A stretch of 64,000 bases of DNA, from assembly GCF_036227405.1 (NCBI RefSeq), contig NZ_CP109473.1, positions 3,286,001 through 3,350,000 on the forward strand. Direction: 5' to 3'. The notes below the pieces were generated by a model. It ran no database searches and was not told the DNA's origin. It saw only the letters and a list, made by a program, of their open reading frames with translations. Positions 34,856-44,400 of the stretch are shown here, one piece after another; position 1 is the first letter of the stretch; each line of letters starts with the position of its first letter. A program made the translations under genes and the position numbers. Origin of the DNA: Streptomyces sp. NBC_01460. GTDB taxonomy: Bacteria > Actinomycetota > Actinomycetes > Streptomycetales > Streptomycetaceae.

Positions 34856-36052
34856 GTGTCCCACGAAACCGCCGCGACGGCCGGCCCTCCGGCCTCCCCG
34901 CCCCATCCGTACCTCCGGCTGCTGGCCACCCCCGGCGCACGCGCCTTCACCGCGGGGAACCTGCTCGCCAGGCTGCCCATGGGAATGTTCAGCGTCAGCG
35001 CCGTCATCATGATCGCCGGGGCGCACGGCTCGTACGCCCTTGCCGGTGCCGTCACCGCCACCGGACTGGCCGCGACCGCCGTGGTCGCTCCCTGGACGGC
35101 ACGCCTCGTCGACCGGTACGGCCAGGCCAGGATCGCGGTCCCCGCCACCGCCGTCGCGGTGACCGGCTCGCTGGCCCTGGTGCTCTGCGTGCACCACGAC
35201 GCACCGGTCTGGACGCTCTTCGCCGCCTACGCCGCGACGGCCACCACACCCAACACCGGCGGCATGTCGCGGGCCCGCTGGGCCCATCTGCACCAGGGCG
35301 ACCCGGCGGCCCTGCACACCGCGAACTCCTTCGAACAGGCCGCCGACGAGCTCTGCTTCATGCTCGGACCGGTGCTCGCCGCCTCCCTCTGCGAAGCGCT
35401 CTTCCCCGAGGCGGGCACTCTCACCGGCGCCATCCTGCTGATGACCGGCGTCCTGGTCTTCGCCGCGCAGCGCGCGACGGAGCCCCCGGTGGCACCCCGC
35501 ACCCGGGCCGCCTCACCGCTGCGCACCCCCGGCGTCCCCGCCCTGCTCGCCGTCTTCCTCGCTACGGGCGCGGTCTTCGGCGCCATGGAGGTCGTCTCGA
35601 TCGCCCATGCCGGAGGCGCGATCCTCGCACTCCAGGCCGGCGGCTCCTGCGTGGCCGGGCTGCTGTACGGCTCCCTGCGCCCGGCCGCGCGCGTCGGACG
35701 CAGGCTGATGCTCTGCCTGGCGGGGATGACCGCGCTGATGTCGCTCCCCCTGACCGCCGCGGCCACGACGGGCTCCCTGCCCGTCCTCGCGGGCTGCCTG
35801 CTGCTGGCGGGGGCGGCCACCGCGCCCACCATGGTCACGGGCATGACCCTGATCCAGCGGCTGACCCCGCGGGCCCAGCTCAACGAGGGCATGACGCTCG
35901 CCGTCACCGCGCTGCTGGGCGGCATAGCGGCGGGGTCGGCGGTGGGCGGCTGGACGGTGGAGCGCTCCGGGACGGTGACCGGTTACGCCGTACCGATGTG
36001 CGCGGCGGCCCTCGCCCTGGCCGTGGCGGCGGTCGGGACGCGCAGAGCCTGA
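34856..36052 (+). CDS. MFS transporter
   Basis: From GTG 34856 (GAAGG about 8 nt upstream) the protein has 398 residues with about 12 hydrophobic segments. The loop after the second segment is a DRYG-type MFS motif (APWTARLVDRYGQARIAV near 70-87). The charged FEQAADELCFMLGPVLAASL near 155-175 is typical of a drug/metabolite exporter subfamily common in Streptomyces. The neighbour is a divergent LysR regulator. Substrate unknown. Confidence 0.88.
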   Translation: MSHETAATAGPPASPPHPYLRLLATPGARAFTAGNLLARLPMGMFSVSAVIMIAGAHGSYALAGAVTATGLAATAVVAPWTARLVDRYGQARIAVPATAVAVTGSLALVLCVHHDAPVWTLFAAYAATATTPNTGGMSRARWAHLHQGDPAALHTANSFEQAADELCFMLGPVLAASLCEALFPEAGTLTGAILLMTGVLVFAAQRATEPPVAPRTRAASPLRTPGVPALLAVFLATGAVFGAMEVVSIAHAGGAILALQAGGSCVAGLLYGSLRPAARVGRRLMLCLAGMTALMSLPLTAAATTGSLPVLAGCLLLAGAATAPTMVTGMTLIQRLTPRAQLNEGMTLAVTALLGGIAAGSAVGGWTVERSGTVTGYAVPMCAAALALAVAAVGTRRA

Positions 36053-36098
36053 GCCCGGTGGGGCACACGGACGAGGCCCCGGTGGAACGGGACAAAAA

Positions 36099-36137
36099 AA
36101 CGAGGACCCCGCTGCCAGGGGCAGCGGGGTCCTCGTT
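36099..36137 (-). terminator. Terminator of tmRNA gene
   Basis: AACGAGGACCCCGCTGCC-3 nt-GGCAGCGGGGTCCTCGTT is an 18-bp perfect stem. On the minus strand a run of seven T follows, making it a strong terminator 13 nt past the tmRNA 3' end. It can also serve the MFS gene from the other side. Confidence 0.88.
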
Positions 36138-36150
36138 CACATGGGAATTG

Positions 36151-36534
36151 TGGAGATGGCGGGAATCGAACCCGCGTCCAACGGTGCGGAACCAGGGCTT
36201 CTCCGAGTGCAGTTCGCTGCGCTTTTCTCGGCCCCGGAGGTCACGCGAACAAGCCTCCGACAGGCCCAGTCACTGTTTGATTTCCTTCTAGGCCCCGTGA
36301 CCGGGCTTAGAAGTTTAGATCCCTAGTTGATGCCAGGATCCGGGTCGGGACCAACCCCGGGCTGACACTCCGCAGAGTCTTCGCTAGCTGCTGATTAGGC
36401 AGCGAGGGCGAAGGCGGAGGAATCGCGCTTAGAAGTGGCGATTATTGTTTGCGACATATGGTTTACGAGATCATTGTCGCTTCCTCGACTCGCTTCCCCT
36501 GCCTCGACATCCGCTGTCGAAACCGATCATCCCC
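36151..36534 (-). ncRNA. ssrA: tmRNA (SsrA)
   Basis: The 5' end GGGGATGATCGGTTTCGACAG and the 3' TGGCG...TTCGATTCCCGCCATCTCCA-type half form the tRNA-like domain. GGGGAT pairs with ATCTCC, and A at 36151 is the discriminator; CCA is not encoded. The tag frame begins after TAATC at GCC 36439 and reads ATSKRDSSAFALAA, then TAA (36395-36439). It rescues stalled ribosomes with SmpB, encoded 120 nt upstream on the same strand. The total length of about 384 nt is normal. Confidence 0.93.
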
Positions 36535-36655
36535 ATGTTGATTTTTCAAATCGCGCACCTTCGCTGAGGTGCACGGCCCATCGTACGTGACCAACGCGCA
36601 CGGATGCCACCGTATTCCGGCGGCTCCGGGGCACGGGCCCCGGACCGGGTGGTGC

Positions 36656-37144
36656 CTACGCGCTGCGCTGGCGCCGGCGGGCCGCCGAGATCGCGCGGTT
36701 CGTCTCCCGCGTGTCCTGCTTCTCGCGCAGCGTCTGCCGCTTGTCGAACTCCTTCTTGCCCTTGGCGAGCGCGATCTCGACCTTGACCCGGCCGTCCTTG
36801 AAGTACAGGGCGAGGGGCACGATGGTGTGACCCGTCTCCTGCGACTTGGACTCCAGCTTGTCGATCTCGGCCCGGTGCAGCAGCAGCTTGCGCTTCCGCT
36901 TGGCCGAGTGGTTGGTCCACGTGCCCTGCACGTACTCCGGGACGTGGATGTTGTGCAGCCACGCCTCGCCGTCGTCGATCTGGACGAAGCCGTCGACCAG
37001 CGACGCCCTGCCCATCCGCAGCGACTTGACCTCCGTGCCCATGAGCACGAGACCGCACTCGTAGGTGTCGAGGACGTGGTAGTCGTGCCGCGCCTTCTTG
37101 TTCTGCGCGATCATCTTGCGCCCGGTGTCTTTTTCCTTGGCCAT
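36656..37144 (-). CDS. smpB: SsrA-binding protein SmpB
   Basis: The 162-residue protein is complete: [34 protein letters not shown] at the start, the SmpB signature ([13 protein letters not shown]) near 60-75, and a basic C-terminal tail ([16 protein letters not shown]...RRRQRSA) that enters the ribosomal A site. It carries tmRNA to stalled ribosomes. It lies 18 nt after the S41 peptidase gene, in the ftsE-ftsX-peptidase-smpB group, and just before tmRNA. Confidence 0.95.
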   Translation of the reverse strand: MAKEKDTGRKMIAQNKKARHDYHVLDTYECGLVLMGTEVKSLRMGRASLVDGFVQIDDGEAWLHNIHVPEYVQGTWTNHSAKRKRKLLLHRAEIDKLESKSQETGHTIVPLALYFKDGRVKVEIALAKGKKEFDKRQTLREKQDTRETNRAISAARRRQRSA

Positions 37145-37162
37145 AGTGCGGTCATTTTCGCA

Positions 37163-38350
37163 CTACGACCCACCCCCGAGGCCACTCAATACCGTCTCGC
37201 CCCGCTGCTGGGCCTCCGGACCCGCTCCGACGTCCGGCGTGATGCCGCTCCCCTCGACGCTGCGGCCGGCCGGAGTGCGGTAGTGCCCGACGGTCAGCTC
37301 GGCCACCGAACCGCCCGGGAGCTTGCTGGGCATCTGCACGGCGCCCTTGCCGAAGGTGCGGGAACCGACGGTCACGGCCCTGCCCCGGTCCTGCAGCGCA
37401 CCGGTCAGCAGTTCGGCGGCGCTCATGGTGCCGCCGTCGACCAGGACCACCACGGGGCGCTCGGTGTCGCCGCCGGCGTCGGCGTACAGGGCACGCTGCT
37501 CACCGTGCACGTCGTAGGTGGCGACGAGGCCGCCGTCGAGGAAGGCCGAGGAGGCGGTGACGGCCTCGGTGACGAGGCCGCCCGCGTTGGCCCGGAGGTC
37601 CAGGAGGATCCCGGCTTCCCCGGGTGCCTCGTCCACGGCGTCGCGGACCGCGGTGCCCGTGCCCTTGGTGAACGCGGAGACCTTGATCAGCACGGCGGAG
37701 GAGGGAGCCCGTCCGAGGCGCCGGACGCTCACCGGGTCCGTGCTGAGCCGCGCCCTGCGCAGGGTCGTGGTCCAGGAGTGCCCGCCGCGGCTCAGTCCGA
37801 GGACGACGGAGGAGCCCTCGGCCGCCTTCGTGCGGTCCCCGCGCAGCAGCGCGACGACCTCGGCGACGGGGCGCTTCTCGACGGGCCGGCCGTCGAGGGT
37901 GCGCAGCAGGTCGCCCCCGCGCACGCCCGCCCGGTCCGCGGGCCCGCCGGGCTGGACCGCCGTCACCGTGACCTCGCCACGGGCCGAGCGGCGGGCGGAG
38001 ATCCCCACGCCGGTGTACGAGCCGTCGAGGGCCTGCTCGAGCTCCTCGTACTCCCGCTCGTCGTAGACCGCGCCCCAGCGGTCCCCGCTGCGGCTGACGA
38101 CCTCCTCGGCGGCGTCCGTGCCCGACTTCCCGTCGGCCTCGGCGTCGGCGACCGCGTCCGCGATCTCCTCGCGGTCCACCGAACCGATGGTGGAGGACAC
38201 GGCACGGGTCTTTATCTCGGTGCCCGTGCCTCCCTCGCGGGGCAGGGACCCGGTGGCCGCGGCGGTCGCCAGCACGCTCGCGAACACCAGCGTCAGGGCC
38301 GCCCCGCGGTGGATACCGCGGGGTTTCAGGTGGTACGTATGGCCCGGCAT
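37163..38350 (-). CDS. S41 family peptidase (C-terminal processing protease)
   Basis: From ATG 38350 the protein has 395 residues. An N-terminal membrane or signal segment (about 15-35, GAALTLVFASVLATAAATG) exports it. A PDZ domain lies at about 115-185 (GEVTVTAVQPGGPADRAGVRGGDLLRTLDGRPV). The catalytic part has LDLRANAGGL near 265, the nucleophile in GGTMSAAELLTGAL near 320, and the Lys in SRTFGKGAVQMP. It cleaves envelope or secreted proteins from a C-terminal end. It sits between ftsX and smpB, 68 nt after ftsX; FtsEX control of cell-wall enzymes makes a link plausible, but this is inference. Confidence 0.92.
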   Translation of the reverse strand: MPGHTYHLKPRGIHRGAALTLVFASVLATAAATGSLPREGGTGTEIKTRAVSSTIGSVDREEIADAVADAEADGKSGTDAAEEVVSRSGDRWGAVYDEREYEELEQALDGSYTGVGISARRSARGEVTVTAVQPGGPADRAGVRGGDLLRTLDGRPVEKRPVAEVVALLRGDRTKAAEGSSVVLGLSRGGHSWTTTLRRARLSTDPVSVRRLGRAPSSAVLIKVSAFTKGTGTAVRDAVDEAPGEAGILLDLRANAGGLVTEAVTASSAFLDGGLVATYDVHGEQRALYADAGGDTERPVVVLVDGGTMSAAELLTGALQDRGRAVTVGSRTFGKGAVQMPSKLPGGSVAELTVGHYRTPAGRSVEGSGITPDVGAGPEAQQRGETVLSGLGGGS

Positions 38351-38418
38351 GGGGCCGAGTGTAGGACAACGCCCCGTCCGCCCACGGCGCGTTGGCCGCA
38401 TGCGGGACGGGGCGCTCG

Positions 38419-39339
38419 TCACACCTTGAGGTACTTGCGCAACGCGAAGAGGGCGGCGACGGCGGGCATCAGCAGACCGATCGCGAGGACCAGCGGAAGC
38501 TTCGTGAGCACCGCTTCCCATCCGATGAAGTCGATCAGGTTCAGCTTCTCCTGGAGCGCGAGACCGCCGTCGATCAGGAAGTACCGGGCCGCTATCAGGA
38601 TCACGCAGGCGAGCAGTCCGCCGATCAGACCGGCGAAGGCGGCCTCCATGATGAACGGCATCTGGATGTAGAAGCCCGAGGCCCCCACCAGCCGCATGAT
38701 GCCCGTCTCCCGTCTCCGGCTGAACGCCGAGACGCGGACGGTGTTCACGATGAGCATCAGCGCGATGACCAGCATCAGCCCCATCAGGAAGATCGCGGCC
38801 ACGTTCATGCCGTTCATCAGCCCGAAGAGGTTGTCGAGGATGCTGCGCTGGTCCTGGACGGACTGCACCCCGTCACGGCCCGCGAAGGCCGTCGCGACCA
38901 CCTTGTACTTCTGCGGGTCCTTGAGCTTGACCCGGAACGACTCCTGCATCTGGTCCGGCGTGATGTTGCCGGCCATCGGCGAGTCGCCGAACTGCTCCTG
39001 GTAGTGCTTGTACGCGTCGTCGACGTTCTCGAAGAGGACCGGCTTCTCGACGGCCTCCATCTTCTCGAGGTCGGCCTTGATCTCCTTCTTCTGCTCCGCG
39101 GTGACGGCCCCCTTGGCGCACTTGGGGACGTCCTTGGCGTCGTTCTTGTTGCAGAGGAAGATCGAGACGTTGACCTTGTCGTACCAGTAGGTCTTCATCG
39201 AGCTGACCTGCTCGCGCATCAACAGCGCACCGCCGAACAGGGCGAGCGAGAGGGCGACGGAGACCACGACCGCGAAGGTCATCGTGAGGTTGCGACGAAG
39301 ACCGACGCCGATCTCCGACAGGACGAACTGGGCGCGCAT
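38419..39339 (-). CDS. ftsX: Cell division protein FtsX
   Basis: The 306-residue membrane protein starts MRAQFVLSEIGVGLRRNLTMTFAVVVSVALSLALFGGALLM. It has an extracytoplasmic loop (about 45-165, two Cys: FLCNKN and PKCAKG) and three further membrane segments in a FtsX/MacB-type domain near 175-300. With FtsE it forms an ABC-like complex that activates peptidoglycan hydrolases. It lies 23 nt after ftsE. Confidence 0.95.
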   Translation of the reverse strand: MRAQFVLSEIGVGLRRNLTMTFAVVVSVALSLALFGGALLMREQVSSMKTYWYDKVNVSIFLCNKNDAKDVPKCAKGAVTAEQKKEIKADLEKMEAVEKPVLFENVDDAYKHYQEQFGDSPMAGNITPDQMQESFRVKLKDPQKYKVVATAFAGRDGVQSVQDQRSILDNLFGLMNGMNVAAIFLMGLMLVIALMLIVNTVRVSAFSRRRETGIMRLVGASGFYIQMPFIMEAAFAGLIGGLLACVILIAARYFLIDGGLALQEKLNLIDFIGWEAVLTKLPLVLAIGLLMPAVAALFALRKYLKV

Positions 39340-39362
39340 GGCGTCCTTTCAGTACTCGATGC

Positions 39363-40052
39363 TCAGTGCTGGTAGCCGTAGACGCCACGCGCCTGGTCAC
39401 GGACGAGACGGCCCTGCTCGAGCTCGATGACGCGCTTGCGCATCTGGTCGACGATGTTCTGGTCGTGGGTCGCCATGATCACGGTGGTGCCGGTCCGGTT
39501 GATCCGGTCCAGCAGCTTCATGATGCCCACGGAGGTCTGCGGGTCGAGGTTGCCGGTCGGCTCGTCCGCGATCAGCAGCATGGGGCGGTTGACGAACGCC
39601 CGCGCGATGGCGACACGTTGCTGCTCACCGCCGGAGAGCTCACCGGGCATCCGGTCCTCCTTGCCCCCGAGACCCACGAGGTCGAGAACCTGCGGCACCG
39701 CCTTGCGGATCTCACCGCGGGGCTTGCCGATGACCTCCTGCGCGAAGGCCACGTTCTCGGCGACGGTCTTGTTGGGGAGGAGCCGGAAGTCCTGGAACAC
39801 CGTGCCCAGCTGGCGGCGCATCTGCGGCACCTTCCAGTTGGACAGCCGCGCGAGGTCCTTGCCGAGGACATGGACCATGCCCTGACTGGCGCGCTCCTCC
39901 CGGAGGATGAGCCGCATGAAGGTGGACTTGCCGGAGCCGGAGGAGCCCACCAGGAAGACGAACTCGCCCTTCTCGATGTCGAGTGAGACGTCCCGGAGAG
40001 CTGGGCGGCTCTGCTTCGGGTAGGTCTTGGAGACGTTGTCGAATCGGATCAC
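39363..40052 (-). CDS. ftsE: Cell division ATP-binding protein FtsE
   Basis: From GTG 40052 the protein has 229 residues: Walker [10 protein letters not shown] near 36-44, Q-loop [15 protein letters not shown] signature [15 protein letters not shown] near 137-151, Walker [13 protein letters not shown] and the H-loop MATHD. The long upstream extension of the frame is not protein-like. It is the first gene of the ftsEX-peptidase-smpB group. Confidence 0.95.
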   Translation of the reverse strand: MIRFDNVSKTYPKQSRPALRDVSLDIEKGEFVFLVGSSGSGKSTFMRLILREERASQGMVHVLGKDLARLSNWKVPQMRRQLGTVFQDFRLLPNKTVAENVAFAQEVIGKPRGEIRKAVPQVLDLVGLGGKEDRMPGELSGGEQQRVAIARAFVNRPMLLIADEPTGNLDPQTSVGIMKLLDRINRTGTTVIMATHDQNIVDQMRKRVIELEQGRLVRDQARGVYGYQH

Positions 40053-40310
40053 GGATGCACCACGGTCGGCCGGGGGTAGGTGAGCGTGACCATACGCGAA
40101 CCGGGTGAGCGCGTGCAGTCGGCGTCCGGCAATGAGGGATTTGTGACGGAACGCGGTACGGAACGAAACGGGGCGTGCCGGACCTTGTCCGGCGGGCCGC
40201 GCCGAAACCGCCGCGAGCTGGCACAGTGGAAGGGGGAACGGTTGCGTTTCCCTGAGCGTTGTGCGGAGAGAACGTGAATGCGGCTCCGCCGCGCGGGAGG
40301 AGGAGTGCGC

Positions 40311-40502
40311 ATGACCTATGACCGACTGGTGTGCGCGAACTGCGCGGCGCCCGTGAGCGAGGGCCGCTGCCGTGTCTGTCGGGCGAGCCGGGAGCGCATG
40401 CAGGAGCAGGGGCCGTTCGCGGGGCTCAATCCCGCGATGCTGATAGCGCTGATGGTGATCCTGGTGGCCGCCCTGGCCCTGCTGGCGCACCAGGCCGTCT
40501 GA
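40311..40502 (+). CDS. Small zinc-ribbon membrane protein, unknown function
   Basis: The 63-residue protein starts [23 protein letters not shown], two C-x2-C knuckles that could bind zinc. It ends in one membrane helix ([24 protein letters not shown]). GGAGGAGGAG precedes the ATG by 6-7 nt. It is divergent from ftsE and followed by a good terminator, so it is a genuine monocistronic small gene. Its function is unknown. Confidence 0.8.
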   Translation: MTYDRLVCANCAAPVSEGRCRVCRASRERMQEQGPFAGLNPAMLIALMVILVAALALLAHQAV

Positions 40503-40578
40503 GCGGGAAGGCGCCTCGCGTCCGCCCGGCGGGGCTGAGGCGTGCGCGTACGGCCGCAGGAGCGGCTCCGGTACACGA

Positions 40579-40616
40579 AAGGGCCCGGGAGGCCTTGAAG
40601 GCTCTCCCGGGCCCTT
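40579..40616. terminator. Bidirectional terminator between small membrane protein and LAETG protein genes
   Basis: AAGGGCCCGGGAG-12 nt-CTCCCGGGCCCTT is a 13-bp stem with AT pairs at its base, so it can serve both convergent genes. Confidence 0.75.
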
Positions 40617-40633
40617 CAGCGTGCGCGTGAGGC

Positions 40634-41512
40634 TCAGGCGGTCGTGCGACCGCCGGCCAGGCGCGGCAGGATGCGGAAGCCGATGCCACCGGCGATCATC
40701 GTCGCGGCACCGAGCAGCAGGAACGTGGTCTCGGCCGCACCGGTCTCGGCGAGCTCGTCCTTGCCCTTGCCCTGCTCGACCGGCTGGTTGCCGACACTGT
40801 CCGTGTCGGTGTTGTCACCGGCGTCCGGGTAGGACGGGTCGGGCGTCCCGGTGGAACCGCCGTCCGTGGACCCACCATCCGTGGAGCCGCCGTCCGTGGA
40901 CCCACCATCCGTGGAGCCGCCGTCGGTGGAGCCGCCGTCCGTGGAGCCACCATCCGTGGACCCGCCGTCGGTCGTGCCACCGTCGGTCGCGCCACCATCC
41001 GTGGCACCACCATCGGTCGCACCGCCATCGGTCGCACCGCCGTCGGTCGCGCCACCATCCGTGGCACCACCATCGGTCGCACCGCCATCGGTCGCACCGC
41101 CGTCGGTCGCGCCACCATCCGTGGCACCACCATCGGTCGCACCGCCATCGGTCGCACCGCCGTCGGTCGCGCCACCATCCGTGGCACCACCGTCAGTCGC
41201 GCCACCGTCCGTGGCGCCACCGTCCGTGGCACCACCATCGGTCGCGCCGCCATCGGTCGCGCCACCATCGGTCGCGCCACCGTCGACACCACCGGCGCCG
41301 CTGTCGCCGCCGCCGTCAACGCCGCCGGCGCCACTGTCACCGTCGTCGCCCGTGCCGACCTGGGCGCTGACGCTGGCGTCCGCACCGTCGATCTCGAGTC
41401 CCAGGCCGATGCCGACCGCCTGTGCGGCGCCCGCTGCCGTGAGCGAGGCACCCGCGGCAATAACCGCACCAGCGGCTATCCGCGCGACGCGGATGCGCGT
41501 CTTCTTCGTCAT
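40634..41512 (-). CDS. Repeat-rich surface protein with LAETG sortase signal
   Basis: The 292-residue protein has a signal peptide (basic start, hydrophobic [20 protein letters not shown], cut near 32). A region of about 28 pentapeptides GG(A/S/T)TD follows (about 75-215): first 19 GGATD, one GGTTD, then about 8 GGSTD. The end has LAETG, a hydrophobic stretch and a short basic tail (RLAGGRTTA), the pattern of class E sortase substrates in Streptomyces. The repeats form an acidic, flexible stalk. It has no sortase neighbour. The DNA of the repeats contains three exact 60-bp copies, so the number of units probably varies between strains. Function unknown. Confidence 0.85.
   Translation of the reverse strand: MTKKTRIRVARIAAGAVIAAGASLTAAGAAQAVGIGLGLEIDGADASVSAQVGTGDDGDSGAGGVDGGGDSGAGGVDGGATDGGATDGGATDGGATDGGATDGGATDGGATDGGATDGGATDGGATDGGATDGGATDGGATDGGATDGGATDGGATDGGATDGGATDGGATDGGATDGGTTDGGSTDGGSTDGGSTDGGSTDGGSTDGGSTDGGSTDGGSTGTPDPSYPDAGDNTDTDSVGNQPVEQGKGKDELAETGAAETTFLLLGAATMIAGGIGFRILPRLAGGRTTA
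40981..41190. repeat. Three perfect 60-bp tandem copies plus a 30-bp partial copy
   Basis: The blocks 40981-41040, 41041-41100 and 41101-41160 are identical base for base, and 41161-41190 repeats the first half. Each 60-bp unit is four 15-bp GGATD codon sets with different synonymous spellings, showing that duplication happened at the 60-bp level and recently. Confidence 0.95.
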
Positions 41513-41821
41513 CTGTTGCTACCCCCAGTAGCTGATCTCGTCGATGGAGCAGCCATATGCGGTCCTCGGCCCTGCGGGGTCACTCCTCCTGCAGGGCCAC
41601 GCCGTACCGTGGTCATCCCGCCCGCCCCCGATCACACCTGTCCCAGACATACGCGTGCTGCTTCTGCACCCTGTCCAGAGATAAGGAGTACGTCAAGGCC
41701 GTTCCGGGGGGATAAGAGCTGCTATAGGGGTTCTTGACTGCTAATAGGAAGCACGACTGTGACGCGTTCGCCACACGTCCCCCTCAACTCCCCTGTGCAT
41801 CCGACGGGATGGGAACGCGAA
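41513..41821. other. Leader region upstream of the LAETG protein gene
   Basis: No long coding frame is supported. It has lower G+C around 41680-41760. A hairpin GGCCCTGC-15 nt-GCAGGGCC (41568-41598) holds an AGGAGGA sequence in its loop on the minus strand. From the GTG behind it a 24-codon frame runs to a TGA overlapping the LAETG gene ATG. The promoter could not be assigned. Confidence 0.4.
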
Positions 41822-41851
41822 GGGCCCGGACGGTGAATCCCGTCCGGGCCC
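41822..41851 (-). terminator. Terminator downstream of prfB
   Basis: GGGCCCGGACGG-6 nt-CCGTCCGGGCCC is a 12-bp GC stem 20 nt past the prfB stop. Confidence 0.75.
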
Positions 41852-41870
41852 CGCAGCCGTACGGCTGGAG

Positions 41871-42977
41871 TTACTTCTCGCTCTGCTTGCGCCAGCGGAT
41901 GCCGGCCTCGACGAAGCCGTCGATCTCGCCGTTGAAGACCGCTTCGGGGTTGCCCATCTCGAACTCCGTACGCAGGTCCTTGACCATCTGGTACGGGTGC
42001 AGGACGTACGAACGCATCTGGTTGCCCCAGGAGTTGCCGCCGTCCCCCTTGAGCGCGTTCATCTTCGCCTGCTCCTCCTGGCGGCGGCGCTCGAGGAGCT
42101 TCGCCTGGAGGACGTTCATCGCGGACGCCTTGTTCTGGATCTGCGAGCGCTCGTTCTGGCAGGAGACGACGATGCCGGTCGGCAGGTGGGTCAGGCGCAC
42201 CGCGGAGTCCGTGGTGTTGACGCCCTGACCGCCGGGGCCCGACGAGCGGTACACGTCCACGCGCAGCTCGGACTCGTCGATCTCGACGTGGTCGGTCTGC
42301 TCGACGACCGGCAGCACCTCGACACCCGCGAAGGACGTCTGGCGACGGCCCTGGTTGTCGAAGGGCGAGATGCGGACGAGGCGGTGGGTGCCCTGCTCCA
42401 CGGAGAGGGTGCCGTAGGCGTAGGGCACCTCCACCGCGAAGGTGGTCGACTTGATGCCGGCCTCTTCGGCGTACGCCGTCTCGTAGACCTCGGTCTTGTA
42501 GTTGTGCCGCTCCGCCCAGCGGAGGTACATGCGCTGGAGCTTCTCCGCGAAGTCCGCCGCGTCGACGCCGCCCGCCTCGGCCCGGATGGTGACCAGGGCC
42601 TCGCGCGCGTCGTACTCGCCGGAGAGGAGGGTGCGGACCTCCATCTCGTCGAGCGCCTTGCGGACGGACTCGAGCTCCGCCTCGGCCTCGGCCTGCGTGT
42701 CGGCGTCACCCTCGTCCTCGGCGAGCTCGAAGAGGACTCCGAGATCGTCGATACGGCTCCGCAGGGCCTCGGTCTTGCGGACCTCGGCCTGGAGGTGCGA
42801 AAGCTTGCTGGTGATCTTCTGCGCCGCGTCCGGGTCGTCCCAGAGGGACGGGGCCGCCGCCTGCTCCTCGAGCGCGGCGATGTCGGCCCTCAGCGCATCC
42901 AGGTCCAGGACGGCCTCGATCGACCCCATGGTCGAGGAGAGGGACTTCAGCTCTTCGGAAATATCGACGACTGCCAC
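41871..42977 (-). CDS. prfB: Peptide chain release factor 2
   Basis: The 368-residue protein has an N-terminal helical domain, the stop-codon-reading SPF tripeptide at 204-206 ([11 protein letters not shown]), which marks RF2 (UGA/UAA), and the GGQ motif at 249-251 ([16 protein letters not shown]). It starts at GTG 42977 and is read in one continuous frame. The programmed +1 frameshift found in many RF2 genes is absent. It ends polypeptide synthesis on the ribosome. It has its own terminator. Confidence 0.95.
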   Translation of the reverse strand: MAVVDISEELKSLSSTMGSIEAVLDLDALRADIAALEEQAAAPSLWDDPDAAQKITSKLSHLQAEVRKTEALRSRIDDLGVLFELAEDEGDADTQAEAEAELESVRKALDEMEVRTLLSGEYDAREALVTIRAEAGGVDAADFAEKLQRMYLRWAERHNYKTEVYETAYAEEAGIKSTTFAVEVPYAYGTLSVEQGTHRLVRISPFDNQGRRQTSFAGVEVLPVVEQTDHVEIDESELRVDVYRSSGPGGQGVNTTDSAVRLTHLPTGIVVSCQNERSQIQNKASAMNVLQAKLLERRRQEEQAKMNALKGDGGNSWGNQMRSYVLHPYQMVKDLRTEFEMGNPEAVFNGEIDGFVEAGIRWRKQSEK

Positions 42978-43070
42978 GGGTCCAGCGTAACGGCTGGGCG
43001 AGTGAACCTGTCCCTCCCCCGGATCACGGGCCTCCCGGGGCCCCGGATCCCGGCCCTCCCGGGACGGCCC

Positions 43071-44309
43071 TCAGGGGGCCGTCGGGGCGGAATTCCGCGT
43101 GTCCCCGGGGGCCGAGCCCGGGTCGTCGCCGCTCGTGGCGAGCCAGCCGCCCACCCCGACCGCCGCACACAGGGCCACCGCCGCCACGCCCAGGGTGATC
43201 CTGCGCTTGCGGACGGCCGCCGACTTGTTCCGCGCCGAGCCGGGGCGTGGCCGGCCGGGGGCGCGCGGGGCGCGGGCCGTGCCGAGGGGGCCGCCGGAGA
43301 GTTCGTCGGGGCCGGGCACCCTCATGCTCGTGTGGGTGTCCCGGTTGGAGTCAGGGGAGGAGCCGGGCACCAGCGGCACCGCGCCTCGGCGGCGGGGCTC
43401 CTCCGGGGCCGGGGTGTACTGCTGCTCGTCGTACGCCTGCGGTTCGGACTCGTTGTCCGGCTCGTCGACGTCGAGCGGGGGTATCCCGGACAGGAGCGGG
43501 AGCAGCTCGCGCAGCCGGGTCGCGAGCTCGGAGGCACGGAGCCGGGACGCCGGGGCCTTGGCGAGGCACTGGACCAGGAGCTGCCAGAGCTCCTCGGGGA
43601 TGCCCGGGAGCGGGACGACCGTCTCGGTCACATGGCGCCGCAGGACGGCGCCGGGGTGACCGCCTCCGAAGGGGGTGAAGCCGGCGAGGAGCTCGTAGAG
43701 CACGGTGGCCAGGGCGTAGATGTCCACGGCGGCGCGCGGCGGGAGGCCCTCGACGATCTCGGGCGCCAGGTAGTCCGGCGTACCGATGATCTTGGTGGCC
43801 TTGGTGCGGCGCGGGGTGTCGATCAGCTTGGCGACGCCGAAGTCGGTCAGCAGCGCGGGGTGCGAGCCGCCGGGGCCGAGCGGGCCCTCCATGTCGAGCA
43901 GGATGTTCTCCGGCTTGACGTCACGGTGCACCACACCGGCCCGGTGCGCGGCGGCGAGTCCGTCGGCGACGTCCGCGATGATCGCGGCGGCGGCCTCCGG
44001 GGCGAGGCGGCGTTCGCGGTCGAGACGGGTGCGCAGGTCGGTGCCCCGCACCAGGTCCATGACCAGGGCCAGATCGGTGCCGTCCACCACGAGGTCGCGG
44101 ACGGCGACGACGTGCGGATGCCCGAGCCCGAGCAGCGCGGTGCGTTCCTGCACGAAGCGGCCCACGAGCTCCTGGTCGGACGCGAGGTCCTCGCGGAGCA
44201 GCTTGATGGCGACCGGGCCCTCGGGCCCTTCGCCGAGCCACACCGTGCCGGCGCTGCCGCGCCCCAGGATCTGGTGCGCGGTGTACCGGCTGCCGATATT
44301 CCGTGCCAA
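43071..44309 (-). CDS. Serine/threonine protein kinase, membrane-anchored
   Basis: From TTG 44309 (GGGAG 6-7 nt upstream) the protein has 412 residues. The kinase domain (about 8-265) has the loop GRGSAGTVW, VAIKLL with the ATP-binding Lys, HRDVKPENILL, TDFGVAKL, and APEIVEGLPP. A Pro/Arg/Gly-rich linker follows, then one membrane helix (ITLGVAAVALCAAVGVGGWLA, about 370-390) and a short external tail with no sensor domain. The upstream continuation of the frame lacks kinase-like character. It is next to pkaA and an FHA-domain protein. Confidence 0.9.
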   Translation of the reverse strand: MARNIGSRYTAHQILGRGSAGTVWLGEGPEGPVAIKLLREDLASDQELVGRFVQERTALLGLGHPHVVAVRDLVVDGTDLALVMDLVRGTDLRTRLDRERRLAPEAAAAIIADVADGLAAAHRAGVVHRDVKPENILLDMEGPLGPGGSHPALLTDFGVAKLIDTPRRTKATKIIGTPDYLAPEIVEGLPPRAAVDIYALATVLYELLAGFTPFGGGHPGAVLRRHVTETVVPLPGIPEELWQLLVQCLAKAPASRLRASELATRLRELLPLLSGIPPLDVDEPDNESEPQAYDEQQYTPAPEEPRRRGAVPLVPGSSPDSNRDTHTSMRVPGPDELSGGPLGTARAPRAPGRPRPGSARNKSAAVRKRRITLGVAAVALCAAVGVGGWLATSGDDPGSAPGDTRNSAPTAP

Positions 44310-44400
44310 GACTGCTCCCTCAGCGGCTGGCGTTGACCCCCGGTCGACAAAGTTACGCGGCGAACGGGGTGCTGCGTGCCCTGGATGGCGCCAACCTTCA

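Noticed and set aside
36556..36580. smpB terminator GCACCT/AGGTGC
   Set aside because: A 6-bp stem without T-run between smpB and tmRNA is too weak to call.
40981..41190. CRISPR-like array
   Set aside because: The repeats are contiguous without spacers and lie in frame inside a surface protein gene. They are coding tandem repeats.
42900..42977. Programmed +1 frameshift in prfB
   Set aside because: The gene reads in one frame from its GTG start, and no CTTTGA slip site or internal stop is present.
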